Source: Micromussa lordhowensis (lineage: Eukaryota; Cnidaria; Anthozoa; Scleractinia; Lobophylliidae). From it: a DNA stretch of 64,000 nt. Made by a program: the position numbers and the translations under genes. The DNA lies in the NCBI GenBank assembly GCA_964020085.1, contig OZ026606.1, forward strand, positions 25,267,193 through 25,331,192, given 5' to 3'. The notes under the pieces are model-generated. The model was not told where the DNA came from and searched no databases. It saw nothing but the letters and a program-made list of their open reading frames with translations. This document shows, piece by piece, positions 51,451 to 63,332 of the stretch (position 1 is its first letter; each line of letters begins with the position of its first letter).

Positions 51451-51643
51451 AATTAAGACGCAAATGAGTGGTTCCTTGCCGACGAATAAACAACTTCGTA
51501 ACTGTTATGATACTTGATGCCATGAAAAAGCGGGAAGTTAAACTACTTTCCGACTAGGCGACTTCATTTGTGTTTCTGTATTCAAGAATTGAAAGGACTT
51601 GGAAGCATCCGTGCGATTAAGCGATCTGTTCAAGGCGAACACG
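51451..51643. promoter_or_regulatory. Shared upstream region between divergent genes
   Basis: Only 193 bases separate the ATG of the minus-strand GH13 gene (51450) from the ATG of the plus-strand coiled-coil gene (51644). Both promoters must lie here or overlap the start regions, so a bidirectional promoter is likely. No TATA box or CpG island is obvious by eye. Confidence 0.5.
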
Positions 51644-54600
51644 ATGTCTACTAAAGCAGAACGGAGAGCGAGCTACGAGAATAGAGTGGACCAAGATGGA
51701 CGGCTGACGGGAAAACACATAAAAACTCTGCTACACCTTCAAGATTTACACTCTGAAAACGATCTCTTAAAGGCCAGAATTGCTGAACTGGAGCTACAGC
51801 AGGCAAAAGCCGCAAGATGTGATCTCCTGGAGCGAGAAGTGGAGAAATTACGGGTAAGCTAGGGTGCTGTAACTTATGCTTTTTTTTTAAATAAGCTTAA
51901 CTCTGATCTGTCATCTGCATAATCACACAGCCGCTGAAACGCAACTTCAGACATGCATGTTTTAAAATCTGGATACCGGATACATAACTGGTTGTTATTG
52001 GTTTGGTTGGATACACGAATAAATAATCGTCTATGAATATTGCCCTGTGTGAAACAATCTCTAAAATCGAAAGAATATAAGTTTTGTATCAACTGAGCGT
52101 CATGCATCAGCGAATCCAACGTACTGTAGCACTTGAAGCCAGAGTTGTGTAAATTATCAACACCTGCTAATCCTTGAGAACATAAATATATCAAGTAAGT
52201 TTATGTTGTTCACAAGTAACTCATCAAGTTAAGATGTTCTGTCCCTATGTGCTTTTGGTTGAAATAGAACTAACCTCTACTAAGGATCGAAGCCTATTTT
52301 TAGTACTGGAGGGGGAAGGTTGTACTCTACAATATTATTTGAGGACTTAAGATTTGAGTATGACTACAAGATCGGGTACGTGTATGACTTTTCAATTGTG
52401 GTTTGCAGGCTTCACATTATCACATCAAATCACCCATCTCATCACATGAATATATCATGGCGGGTTATGGGACATTTTGTAAGAGCTTTATTTTTGCAAA
52501 ATAAAGCTCTTAAGAGTTATTCATTTTGGAGTGACCGCAAGAGCTAGAGTATGCAAATTTGAGGCTGTAAACTAGACAAGACTTGTCTTGTTTTTATGCT
52601 TCGCTAAACAGCCTTGAATTTGCATATCATAGCTCTTGCTGTCACTCAAAATTAAATGAATAACTCTTGAGAGCTTTATTTTACAAAAATAAAGCTCTCA
52701 CAAAAATGTCCCAATATATATGTGTGTGTTCATCCCATGAGCTACATGTACCCTCTCTACCTAAAACCAGCATGATGAGTGAGGGCTCTGGAAATATCAC
52801 TGGTTTGAAATTCAACAATTGTATTCATGCTCAATCTTGTACTCGTAGTCCAGTCTAGAGGACCTTAATAAAACTGGCTACAGTGTAGCTCAATGATCAG
52901 CCAAGCTGAACCATTCTGGACTCTGATTACCTGCCTGAGTGGGCAAGATGGGAATGTCTGCTCTGCTCAGCATCACTCACTCTGCCCAATAAGAAAAGTG
53001 TGTTCTTTGTGTCATATGCAATAAATCCTTTATTGACCAAACTTGTTTGGCCAAGATGGGTAGATATTGGCCTCATTATTTTGAGGGTGTTTATAGACCT
53101 TGACTTCCTCTAAATATAAATATCATAATGTCGGCAATGTCCAGAAGACATCATGCCAACTCTGAAACATTATATTAAAATGATAATAAAAACTACGAAA
53201 TAATAAAACTAATAAAAATTGCAATCATGGCCTCTTGGTCCATGAACACACAAAATTGAGCCTGGCCAATAACCATGCAGACACTGTGACCTCACACAGT
53301 TGAGATGTTATGATCTGGTATAATTGGGTCACAGCTATATGTCCATTTTGTTACAATGACATGATTTTCAGGTAGGCCAGAATGGTTTTTAAGACTGAAC
53401 ACTTGCATTTGTGCACTACTAGAACTCAGTCTGTTAGGAGCATTTGAACTTCAGATATAGAACCCTGTAAGACAGGAGCATGGGACGTGTACTTGTAATC
53501 TTGTAATCCCAGAAGCCAATTTGATCAGAGAATTCTGCCATTGTGTTCTACTTGTCTAAAGTAAGTCTTGGTATTGGCCATTTTAGATCTCATGACAACT
53601 TGCTATAGCATTTTGTCAGTCATTTGCATTTTTAATTTACCAGTTAGCTGAATTTGTTTACCATTGTTTTATTTAGTAGATTAGAAGCTTATCTCAAGTG
53701 TGACTGCAATAAATGCCTTGTTTACACTGCTCTGTTCCAAATTACACAGAACTGTCAATCTGTCAAAGAGTACTTAATTTATTAGAGAGCTACAAACAGG
53801 CTTGAATAATCAATGCAAAGAAAAAAATCAACTGTTCCAGTAACTTTTAGGCTCTTCTTCAATTAATAGCTCTATATAAAAGAACAGAATAACTAATTTA
53901 ATTCTTCTCATAAAAATGACTATGAATTTTTCATTTTTTCAATTTATTAATAAAATCTAATCAGATGAAAGATTGCCATAATTCTTGTCCCCATCTAACT
54001 TTTTTTAATTAAAAAAATTAAAAGCAACAAATCAGGATTACTAATCAGTCTCATGTTTATTTAAATCTGAATAGCAATAATTATATAGACTCTAAGCTAT
54101 AATAATCAAACAGTGGTACTTTGGTTTCTCATGGGAGGAGGGATATATAGTTTTCTATAATTTTTTCCTCTGTAAGTACTGTTACAGCTGTACAATAATT
54201 TCCAAGGCTGCGTTTATTAAGCCACTTGTAACTTATTTTCTATCATTGTTTCTAAGACTTTCCTGGCTCAAATAGTATCTATTGTACTTTAAAATCTCCC
54301 AGCTAAAGCATTTATTTCCATCAGCCTTTCTTGTTCTTCCAAACTTCCATTCCTCAGATATGTAAATGTTACTGAGGATAAAAAATAGAAATCACAATTT
54401 TCATTGTGAATAATAAAGACTTTTTTCTTTTTGTCTTTAGAGTGATTTGTCAAAGTGTCAAGAACTTCATCAAATTGCAAATGATGCAAAGGGAAAACTA
54501 CAGCAAATGCAAAAAGACTGCTTAATGAAGATTGATGAAAACTGCACTGCTTTGACAGAGAAACATAAGATTGAGGTAACACATTGATTCAAGTACAGGG

Positions 54601-56934
54601 ATATAAGGATGCAAAACAATTTCTTCAATAATGCAGTACAAATAATGCTCTCTACTTTCATCAGGATTTTTCATCCCAAGCAAGCAGCAATCCCTAAGTC
54701 ATAATGTAAAAGTCTGGAGTTGACAATAGCTAAGAATTGTAATTTTGTCAATTACATGTATATTTCTTCACATCTCTGCTGAGCAGATTCTTCAATTTTA
54801 GAGTCTCATTTTATGTACATCTAGGTCCTTAACTCAAGACTCGTTTTTTAATAGGTCTTATGATAGGAGTGAGTGACTAGTAGAATGTCCTGGCTTTTCC
54901 AAGCTAAATCACATTCATTTCTGGCTTATCCTTATGAATTCAAAGTAAATGTTGATCAGGGCTGTCTAAGGGCCATAACCACGCAGTAACATCTGCTATG
55001 CCTGAGTATGTTTTTCTTTCTGCATCATTACTCTTTACTATGAGGTTCATTTTTATTGTCGTTGCCAGAATTACAAGAAGAATTAACAGCATAACAAACA
55101 ATTACTTTATTAGGCAGAATAAAAACTACTTAGGATAGTAAAAAAACTAAACAAGCCGAGTTACCATAGAAACAATTAATATGCTTAACCTTGGTTACAG
55201 TATGCATAATCAAAGAGAAGAAATAAAATGATCATGTACCTGTAAATATATTTATCATGGATTTAACATTGTTCCCCAACAGATTATGAGAATTGTGTCA
55301 AAGAAACTTGAAGCAGAGAACAGCTGGGTATTGGAAAAGCAACAGGTAGATACAATTTTAGTGTGCAATGTAAATGTTTCGTTAGCTTATGACCACATGT
55401 ACATTATCGTCAGTACTAGTCAGGGTTTATTGTTGATCATCATCCCGAGTTTGAAATACTGAATATATAACGATGATAGCTTGCAAATACAAAAGTGCTA
55501 TCTCAACTAAATACACACACAAAACTTTGGTCATTACATTCTTAGCATCAAATGATTATTATTTATTTATTTTTGTTGTATTTCGGTGAACCATGGTTTC
55601 TGAACTATGGTTTTCAACTAACAGAATAAAACTTACAAACCTATACAGAATACTGTACAATTTTATCCATGCTTGGGACAGTGCATTAATTTGATTTTTT
55701 TTTCTATCTATAACAGCTGATAGAAAAGAATGAAGGTCTTCTCAAGGAAAACAAAATCCTTAAAGAACAACTTCAGTGTTTGGAAAGAACAGGAAGCGAC
55801 GTTGCAGTAAGTGAGAACAAATTAGATAACTTGACTATGAAAAACACCACTTGAGAAGAATTACTTTGATGTCTTCATTGACCTGTCCTCATATTACTGG
55901 TCTGCTAGTTTACAGTTTAACGACCTGACACATGACTGGTTATTGCTTTCCCCTTATCCTTATATGCCACTATCACTGTATGATACATTTGTGTACTAGA
56001 CACTGTAGACTAATGTACGGAGTTGTTGGCGATTTTCCCTGTTGAGTATAAAGTCTGTGTAAAGACCAAAAATTAACCATTAGGTCATAGTTAATGGATT
56101 AGGTGGAATTCAGTTGAGCTTGTTAGTTCCTTCATAAGCTTATATACATGTATTTATTCCAATAAATATTAATCAGTCAAGATATCAAACCAGAGAGAGT
56201 GTGTACTAGTTAAATTTGTTGCAGAACAAAGTTTATAGGATTTTTTACAACATTCATTCTTTTATATTTTGTAGAAATTGAGCTCAGCTCTTCAAGAGGC
56301 AAAAACGACCATTGAATCACTTAAACAAAATTGTGAACAGTTGAAACAAGAGAAGAGTATCCTAGAAAAGAGTGTGCGGGATTTCAGCATGGAAAATGAG
56401 TCTCTGTTAACAGAGGTAGACAGCTTGAAATCTAGGATAGCGGTTCTGGAAATGCAGTCAAAATTGGCCAAGGCATCCAAAGCTGAGGAACAAGATCAAG
56501 CGATGGAAATTGCTAAACTAAAAGAACTTATTCAAGAGCTTGAAGGTAAAAATGAAACCCTTGCAGAAGAGATTGATAAACTGGACAAAGACAACAAACG
56601 TTTGGAGTTCAATCTTCAAGATTCTGCTCAAGCATTGAAACACATGTACAAAGAGAGAGACATGCTCAAAAACAGGATCACGGGCCTTCTTAATGAGATA
56701 GCAGCTCTTAAATCCCAGACACCAGAGAAACACACTTTTGCAGACTTTGTTCACCTCAAGCGGGATTACAATGCACTGAAAGAAGACCACGAGAAACTTC
56801 TCAAGAGAAGAAGCTCAAAAACAAATGTGTTGCCAACTCTTAAAGCCACTGACACTACTCTTGTCACACGGGCATCAAGTGGTGGAACTGTCAGGAGTGT
56901 AGCAGCAATGGGAAGGGTGGGTAGTTTTTGCTAA
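51644..56934 (+). CDS. Coiled-coil protein of unknown family
   Basis: Five exons, 51644-51853, 54441-54575, 55283-55345, 55717-55806 and 56275-56934, all phase 0, give 385 residues ending TAA. I do not recognise the family. The start ATG (MSTKAERRASYENR) is preferred to an upstream in-frame TTG. From about residue 25 to 330 the sequence is heptad-rich coiled coil (LLKARIAELELQQAKA, LKQEKSILEKSV, LKELIQELEGKNETLAEEI), with few prolines. Near the end lies TFADFVHLKRDYNALKEDHE, then a Ser/Thr-rich basic tail. Such a layout suggests a cytoskeletal or centrosomal scaffold, but that is a guess. Intron 1 (2.6 kb) carries a foldback MITE. The end is uncertain: a GT at 56914 and AG at 56975 would remove 62 bases and give a different C-terminus. 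Confidence 0.75.
52469..52712. mobile_element. Foldback MITE in intron 1 of the coiled-coil gene
   Basis: Runs from gggacattttgtaagagctt to agctctcacaaaaatgtccc. Arms of about 110 bases share gagttattcatttt with its complement and gcaagagct/agctcttgc. Each arm also contains a smaller hairpin of its own: agagctttatttttgcaaaa-taaagctct. The centre (caagacttgtcttg) is itself palindromic. Confidence 0.8.
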
Positions 56935-57890
56935 TGCGGATTATAGGAGCGCTCTTCTGTCTCCCTCCTCTAGGAACCTGATGTCATCCTGGTAACCTGT
57001 AGAGTTTCAGTGAAGGATGGTCATACAAAAAAAAAGTATATCATAGCAACCGTCCGTTAAATATCCATGAATTTGAATGGCTTGATCACCATCTACTGGA
57101 CTGACGGCTCAAGGGTTCGATGGCTGATAAGTCGTGAAAATCACAGCTCCAATCAACTATTAAAGTTGGTCAGAAATCAAGAGCTTGAAGTCAGTTGCAT
57201 ATAAAGAATAGCTTTCTTATTAAAAACATCACCCCGCCTTATTTTCACTCTCGAAATTGGTTCTCATTTAGTTTACCATTTTCCCATAGAAAACATGTAA
57301 ATATTATTGTTAATTGTATACTGTAAGAGCTTCAAGTGTTCATTATCTTTGAGAAATGAAATTGGTGTAAAAAGTTAGAAGTGCGATGTTTTAGGTCTGG
57401 AAAAGCTGTAGGGGCTCGGTTGTCCCCACTCGTTGTAAATAGCTTGACAACGACGACGGCGAGGACATCGTGTTTAGATGAAGCTATTTAAACACGCTAC
57501 ATTTCTTAAATGTTTTTCTCAGGGTGTATTTTATTTACCAATCTCGCAAATATCTATAGATCTTCAGTGTTTTTTCCTGGGGTAGGGGTGGAGTATTCCC
57601 CAAAGTTTTTGGTGGGGGAGGGGGGGGGCGATGTGCAGCCAGAACCTTGAACTGACCTGTTTCCCATCTGTGATTTTGCATGAGCTATTTCAGACCTGAG
57701 CTAAAAGTCGATACCCCATTTCAGACCTCTAAAACAAGAAGCTTATAAGGAAGCTTAAAACCGCGTGGTGAAATTTAAAAAACAAATTAAAATAGAAAAC
57801 AGTTTTATGAAGCAATACCAGAAGAAGCGTTTAAAGATAGAGTAGTGGTAGTCAGGAGCTGACATTGTAAGATAATGGTTTGACACTGAC
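56935..57890. other. 3' flank of the coiled-coil gene; low-complexity G-rich patch
   Basis: No gene seen. At 57575-57640 there are several G-rich runs (ggggtaggggtggag, ggtgggggaggggggggg). Segment 57640-57760 (gatgtgcagcc, atgagctatttcagacctga, ccccatttcagacctc) may be a diverged relative of the repeat at 38024, but the match is weak. Confidence 0.35.
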
Positions 57891-57904
57891 TAGTTTTTTG
57901 ATGT

Positions 57905-57950
57905 TCGTTCAAGACGTTTCGGCTGGTGCTTAAGCCTTCATCAGTTGGAA
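57905..57950 (-). ncRNA. Hammerhead-ribozyme-like motif with intact core
   Basis: The minus strand reads CCAA, CUGAUGA (57944-57938), A, a 4-bp stem GGCU/AGCC with loop UAAGCACC, GAAAC, GUC (57915-57913) and UUG. CUGAUGA, GAAA and the GUC cleavage triplet are exactly the conserved hammerhead nucleotides. Outer CAA/UUG can form the start of stem I. There is almost no stem III: ACGU is self-complementary, as in the minimal hammerheads of Penelope-like elements that act as dimers. A Penelope-type GIY-YIG relic lies in the same orientation at 58750-59245. Activity is not shown. Confidence 0.7.
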
Positions 57951-58629
57951 AAATAACGTTAGCACGCGTGATTCAAAAACAGCACGTCGAGCGCGCGCTG
58001 AGGAAACATTCCGCGTGAAGTTTCTTGAAAAACGTAGCGCGAGACTAAAGTTATGCGCGTGCCAGAGACTTGTAAACTTCTGGGACGGCGATGTGGTCAT
58101 TTCCAGATTGTGGATCCCTTATAGAAAACCAGGCTTCCAAGAAGAGCCGTTCATGGAAATTAGCCTCATGTCCAACAACTCTGGCACTTCCAAAATCCAT
58201 TATTCCAAAAACCCAGGGAAATGCCCAGTCCTGCCACCATCAAGTTACCATAACTTAGATCTAAATGTTCACAGTTTTCCATCAAAAGTCTTCTTCAAAC
58301 CTCTTGCAATTTTCTATATTTCTCTGAAAATGCGAACCGGGTCTAAAAATCATTTTGCTTTCCTAGTTCCCGAGCTTAAGCCCCCGGGGAAGAGAGGTAT
58401 TACGCATACTACCAAAAGTCGCCATGTTCTCGAACAAAATTTTACAGCATGCTAAAACGTGGCCGGGAAACTTGTAAACCTACAGGGACCTACAAAACCA
58501 AAATAGAGCTTGGATACCCCAGGCATTGCCCTTCATCAGATATCTTTGAAATTGTGCAACAATTCAATTTCTAGTTAGTATAGTGTGATCGTCCGGGTGA
58601 GGGTAGTTCTGAGAAGAACTGTTGTTGGT

Positions 58630-58670
58630 GACATACGTTTTGACAACCTGAGCGAAAGTCATCTTCAGAG
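58630..58670 (-). ncRNA. Degenerate hammerhead-like motif
   Basis: The minus strand reads CUGAAGA, U, stem GAC/GUC with a long loop, AAAAC in place of GAAAC, and GUA in place of GUC. Two changes in key positions suggest loss of function. It lies between the GIY-YIG relic and the intact motif at 57905-57950. Confidence 0.5.
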
Positions 58671-58749
58671 TCATAGTAAAGTTTGTCATCAGTCATTGGT
58701 CAGTTTTAATCCAGCTTTTGTTAGTCAAATTGCTTGGTTTGAGGTCCGT

Positions 58750-59245
58750 GTATAGTTAGTCAAATTAATCGGTCTGTTAGAAGTCCGTTTGTCGGATTCG
58801 TTTGCGTCGGGGATAAGTCGTTTGTAAGGCGCCGGCAGTTCTTTACATCTGCTAAGAGGCGTTTGTTATAAGTTAGTGTACCAGCTTTCAAGAGTCAGTC
58901 GTTGAAAATAATTCGTACTTTAGGTCAAGCATTGAGCAGTGTCCCAGTCAATGTTGTGATTTGTCAGTTGATGATGTACAGCAATGTGATTGTTGGCATC
59001 ACCATTTCTCGTGGCTCGTTTGTGTTCAGTCAGTCTCGTGTTCAGGTTTCTGCCAGTCTCACCGATGTGGGAAGCCTGGCAGTCGGAGCATTTGATCTTG
59101 TAAACTGCTCCCTGTCTGTCGTTTGGTTCGTCCCTGTCTTTAACGTTGGTCAGTAAGTGTCGTAACGTAGTTGTAGGTTTGTGGGCAACACGGATGTCGG
59201 GCTGTAGGATCCGTGAAATGGTCTCAGAAGTGCCCTTGATTTATA
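58750..59245 (-). pseudogene. Penelope-like element, C-terminal reverse transcriptase end and GIY-YIG nuclease, broken
   Basis: The minus strand translates as IKGTSETISRILQPDIRVAH, KPTTTLRHLLTNVKDRD, then the GIY-YIG-type segment GAVYKIKCSDCQASHIGETG, RNLNTRLTEHKRATRNGDAN, NHIAVHHQLTNHNIDWD, and STNYFQRLTLESWYTNL, ending in CKELPAPYKRLI. Two in-frame stops (TAA at 58920-58922 and a TAA following YTNL near 58868) disable it. The RT core is not in the window. Penelope-like elements with this nuclease are known to carry hammerhead motifs in their terminal repeats, which fits the motifs downstream. Confidence 0.8.
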
Positions 59246-59599
59246 GAAGTGCCTTTTTTTACTTCAACTTCACTCTTTTTTTTTCATCATTGTATGCTAA
59301 TGAAAGCACGTAGTGATGCTTTTCTAAATCTTGCAACTAGCTGATCCTCCAACCACTCCCACCCCACCCCTCCCAAAAAAGACGAAAAAGAAAAACATCC
59401 AAAATATGGATTGTCAATAGGTTTTAACGGGCTCCTTATTTTCAGAATATATTTACACATTGGCCCCTCAAAATCAGCACAACACCTACTTTGCAGGGTT
59501 ACCTTGAAATGAAGTGAAATTTGCTGAAGTTACCTTGTTAGTTTGACATCGCGCTAATGCAGGGTGCAACTCTGACCAGACTATAAGTGAGGCTACCCC

Positions 59600-60078
59600 A
59601 AAGTTAACGTGTTCTTTCCGTTTTTTGACCATGTGGTCCAAGAAGTCGACTTTAGATTTTCACAATGTCATCAAGGTTTAATTCTTGCAGACAAACTGTC
59701 GATGGCAATGAGCATTGCCACCCGTGATCAAATTGAAATTCTCAAATATTACAAGAAATACCTTACTATGCGGGATCCCCCTATTTCTCAGTAGAGATTC
59801 AAAAGTGGAAAATGTACTATGAAAATATCCCCTTTGAAGAACGGCTTGCAACTGCAAATTCAGCCTTGGCTGATTGCAACCCTTAGATATTTCCAGCCAT
59901 TCACAAGATCCTTTCCATTCTTCTTACTACCCCCGTGGGAAGTGTTTCTTGTGAAGGCTCTTTTTCGGCTCTGAGGCATCTCAAGCTGTGGAACCGGTCT
60001 ACAATGAATGAGGAACGCTTGAGTGGCCTAGGGATGCTCCTTATTCATCGTGGGACGGATCAGATACTGGCCACATGA
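59600..60078 (+). pseudogene. hAT transposase relic, C-terminal dimerisation domain
   Basis: Reading frames switch, but the end is clear: ILLTTPVGSVSCEGSFSALR, HLKLWNRSTMNEERLSGLGM, LLIHRGTDQILAT, then TGA at 60076-60078. This is the hAT dimerisation motif. An earlier frame at 59609-59794 (FFPFFDHVVQEVDFRFSQCH ...) with a stop near 59792 fits the preceding part. At least two frame breaks or stops; dead. No matching inverted ends found nearby. Confidence 0.75.
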
Positions 60079-61080
60079 GGTAATTTCAGAAATGAAACAA
60101 AACTGGCGAAAGTGAACTAACCTGGCTTCGTTTTAACTTAGTTCCCTGAGTAAGTATTTATATCATCGATTCTATGCCATAATTAACTTTGAAGTAGGAA
60201 AAATGTTAGTAGGAAATCCATTTGGAGACATCCTATACTTACCTGGTAAGATTAACGTTTACTTTTCTCAATCATGGAATATCATTCTATACAAATTAGC
60301 ATTTCATACTTCTGCATTCATTTCAAAATTTTCTGAAAGAGCATTTCCCCGGACCTCGCTTTATTGCCCCCCCTCCCCCCAAGTCAAAAATCTCTAGCTA
60401 CGGCCTTGAAACGTATACTTATCCGCGAAGAGGAGTACATAGACGAAGATTCTGGTTCACCTTCACATCACACGACGCTTTCTACCAATAAAATGAACGC
60501 GATGTTCTTTGAGACTTCTTTATATACGCGATTCAAATTGATACCCCTTACTAGATAAGTGTTTGCTTCATCAGAATATTTCATTACTAAGATTTCTGTG
60601 TGTCAAACAATAGAGCTTACAATAATATCAATGAAAAAAATCTCGAGTAAAGTACGAAATCATGGAATGTTGTTTTCTTCTAAAAAGGTACTGACAGGTC
60701 TTTCAAATGAAATTCGTTGAATAGTTTTCGAGAAGTTGACTCTTGAAGTCGTTTGTGATTTCACTGAAAACCTCAAGGAAAAACTGTACGTCTGTCATCG
60801 GGAGCTTGTGGTTTATGACCGCGTTTTAAATGCACAACATGTCTTATTCTTAGTTGTGTTGGCTTTTTATGGAGCCAGTGAAGGTGTCAGGTGTTTGCCA
60901 AGATAGGCACGGAAGGCGTGCTCGGACTGTTCTGTGACAACATTGGGACTGCAAGACATTCGAAGGGAAGAAAGTAATTTTGTTAAATTTAGCATCAATT
61001 CCGTCTTAAATTTCAAACATGATTTGTTTCCCACAACATGCTTGGTAGAACTATTCCGTCTTTATCAGGGGCACCCTGTT
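60079..61080. other. Intergenic; no gene seen
   Basis: Short frames only. A motif ccccctccccccaag at about 60366-60382 has the same C-rich context as 23103-23118 (both preceded in the area by catttcaaaa-type words). Confidence 0.35.
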
Positions 61081-61087
61081 CAGGGAG

Positions 61088-61350
61088 CAGGGGTGGCGCG
61101 GTGGTAAGAGCGCTCGCCTCCCACCAATATGTCCCGGGTTCGATTCCCGGACCTGGCGCCATGTGTGGGTTGAGTTTGTTGTTGGTTCTCGCCCTAGCTC
61201 CGAGGGTTTTTCTTCGGGTTCTCCGGTTTTCCTCCCTCCTTAAAAACCGACATTTCTAAATTCCAATTCGATCGGGAATTCGAGGGCCACGGGTTTATCA
61301 GTTGAAGACTGTTGAGTGTCACCCTCGTTAAACAAAGTTGATTGATTGGA
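61088..61350 (+). mobile_element. tRNA-derived SINE, second family
   Basis: Head ggtggcgcggtggtaagagc (A box ggtaagagcgctc) and gtcccgggttcgattcccgg (B box), then the body: ggttgagtttgttgttggtt, ctccgagggtttttcttcgg, gttctccggttttcctccct, and cacgggtttatcagttgaag. It ends in ttgattgattggatgg, a TTGAT-type tail. The family differs from the SINE at 19283/47908. I recall it as frequent in corals. Confidence 0.8.
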
Positions 61351-63332
61351 TGGAATTAGGTTGCCTAAAAATTTCGGAATTTTTTGCTGAGAGATGGTCT
61401 AGACTTTTCGAAGTTTTTTGGAAAAATTTAAGGTTTCCCTAGAATTTTCAAAATCGATGATGATATATATTGATGATATATAATGTCCCATAATTTTCGG
61501 ACGGTTTTCATTTTTTGTTCGCTAAAATTTTTGTCTGTCGTAATTATTCTGAAAACTGCTAAAAATTTCGGTGAGCATCAGAGGTCATTGGGAAGGTACA
61601 AGAACCTGATGAACCAGCACCCTTGTCTGTCTTTGGGTCTAAAACAGCATATGATTTAAACCCCCTACCTTTTTTGCTTTGAAAACTTTTCATTCGATGG
61701 AAATTTCGTCCCACCAACAATAATGAACGGTTTATTAAACTTAGTTCTAATTCAAGACTGAACTTAATTGGGCACTACTTCGGTACTCAACTGACTCACT
61801 CAAGTCTGCTGTGGTTAAATAACCCAGCCGTACAAACATACTTACATATTTTTTTCTGCTGATAAGCACGTAACTGTTGATTTGGAGTAATGCAATCGTC
61901 CCCAAGTGCACAATAATTTGTTTTTTTCTTTCTACTTGGCGCCGTTTTTTTCTTCAGTCTTTTTTATTTAAAAAAAAAAACATTGACCAAAACGCAAAGT
62001 CTTCTTAACCGTTTTCTTTCTTTAAAAAATCATATGGAGATTCGAGAATCATTCGAGAATTCGTCGAGTATTTCGAACCTCAGTACTCAGCACTCGAATC
62101 TCTTTACCGCAGTCGTGTTACGTTTAGATAAAGAATTTGTCACAGTAGTCATTATGAAGTTCTTCTGTATCTCTTGTTGGAAGAGCATTCTAAGAGAAAT
62201 TGACAACGTCATAGCTGTAATTTCAACCTTGTGATGGTGCAACCTCGTGCGAATCTCGTTTTCGTGTCTGGTGTGACATGAAAACGAGACTTGCCGAAAC
62301 GCTACACAACTGCGGCGCATGCCCAGATTGGTATGTTGCTTTGATTCGCTTCGCTGCGCAGCAATGAAGGGATAAGTTATATGTTTTTTGTTGCCCATTT
62401 GCGACCTGTTGTACTTAATAAATAAGGCTACTGACATGTAAACATATTTAACTCTAATAGGACAGTTTGTATTATTTCTTAGTACACTTTATATGGTCGT
62501 TTATTTACACCGAGTCTGATCAAATTACAAGGGTACGGGAATGCCTTGTAATTGTAAAGTGTCGTAAACTAGTGCAGTAAGACCAGTTTAAAAATCACTT
62601 GTAGACAGAAACGTGAAAAACTTTATTCCGCACTCCGGCTGGAAGTTGGTCGTTAGATAGAACCAGAATCCGCCTTCTAAAAATATAAAAATAAATTCCG
62701 AAACGTCTTTTAATTATCAGTGTTTAGTTGACACATTTTGCAAAGATTTACCGTATTAAAATTAAGGAAGACTTAAGGCTAAGTGCTTGAATACGATTAA
62801 CGGTGAGCACTAATAATGTGTACACCATTTGTTCTAATTAAGTACTCGCACCAGAATTCGGACACAATGCCCGTGCCTGTATACAATATCAAGCTCTCTA
62901 GACAGTGCTCGGGTTAAAGCAAATTTCTATATTTTGGTATTGCATGTCATCCGTGTCTTAAACGGGCGGTGATTACATCACAGAACCTGACAACAAATTA
63001 GACAACGCCACCAGATGAAAGGTACTTTTATCTGGTACTGTTTTTTTTATTATGGCCACAAGCGTTTGGCCTCCATCACCCAAGATTCATTTCACGCATG
63101 ACTGCACGATTCTGGAAACCTGAGAAACAGTTGTAGTCGCGCTGTTGTTTCACTTTTTCTATCCTACTTCAGTTTAAAACAGGACGCCCGGAATGGAAAG
63201 ATAACGAAGCTTAGAAAGGACCGCTCCACCTCACGGGGACCCGACTGAGCATTATACATCATTTAGTGCCATCGTCAATTAGTTTTAATGCCGTCCATTT
63301 GGACGAAGAGTTCAACTGATCTTCACTTTTAA
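61351..63332. other. Intergenic; upstream of the cysteine-rich gene
   Basis: No gene seen. A small hairpin, aatctcgttttcgtgtc with gacatgaaaacgagactt, sits at 62252-62292. Low-complexity T runs (61920-61975) precede it. The promoter of the cysteine-rich gene should lie in the last few hundred bases; no TATA box is evident. Confidence 0.4.

Noticed and set aside
58015..58455. 146-codon plus-strand frame
   Set aside because: Starts on GTG rather than ATG, lies between the two hammerhead-like motifs in repeat-rich DNA, and shows no domain, signal or splice context.
61088..61165. Possible functional tRNA gene
   Set aside because: Good A and B boxes but the body and TTGAT tail mark it as a SINE head.
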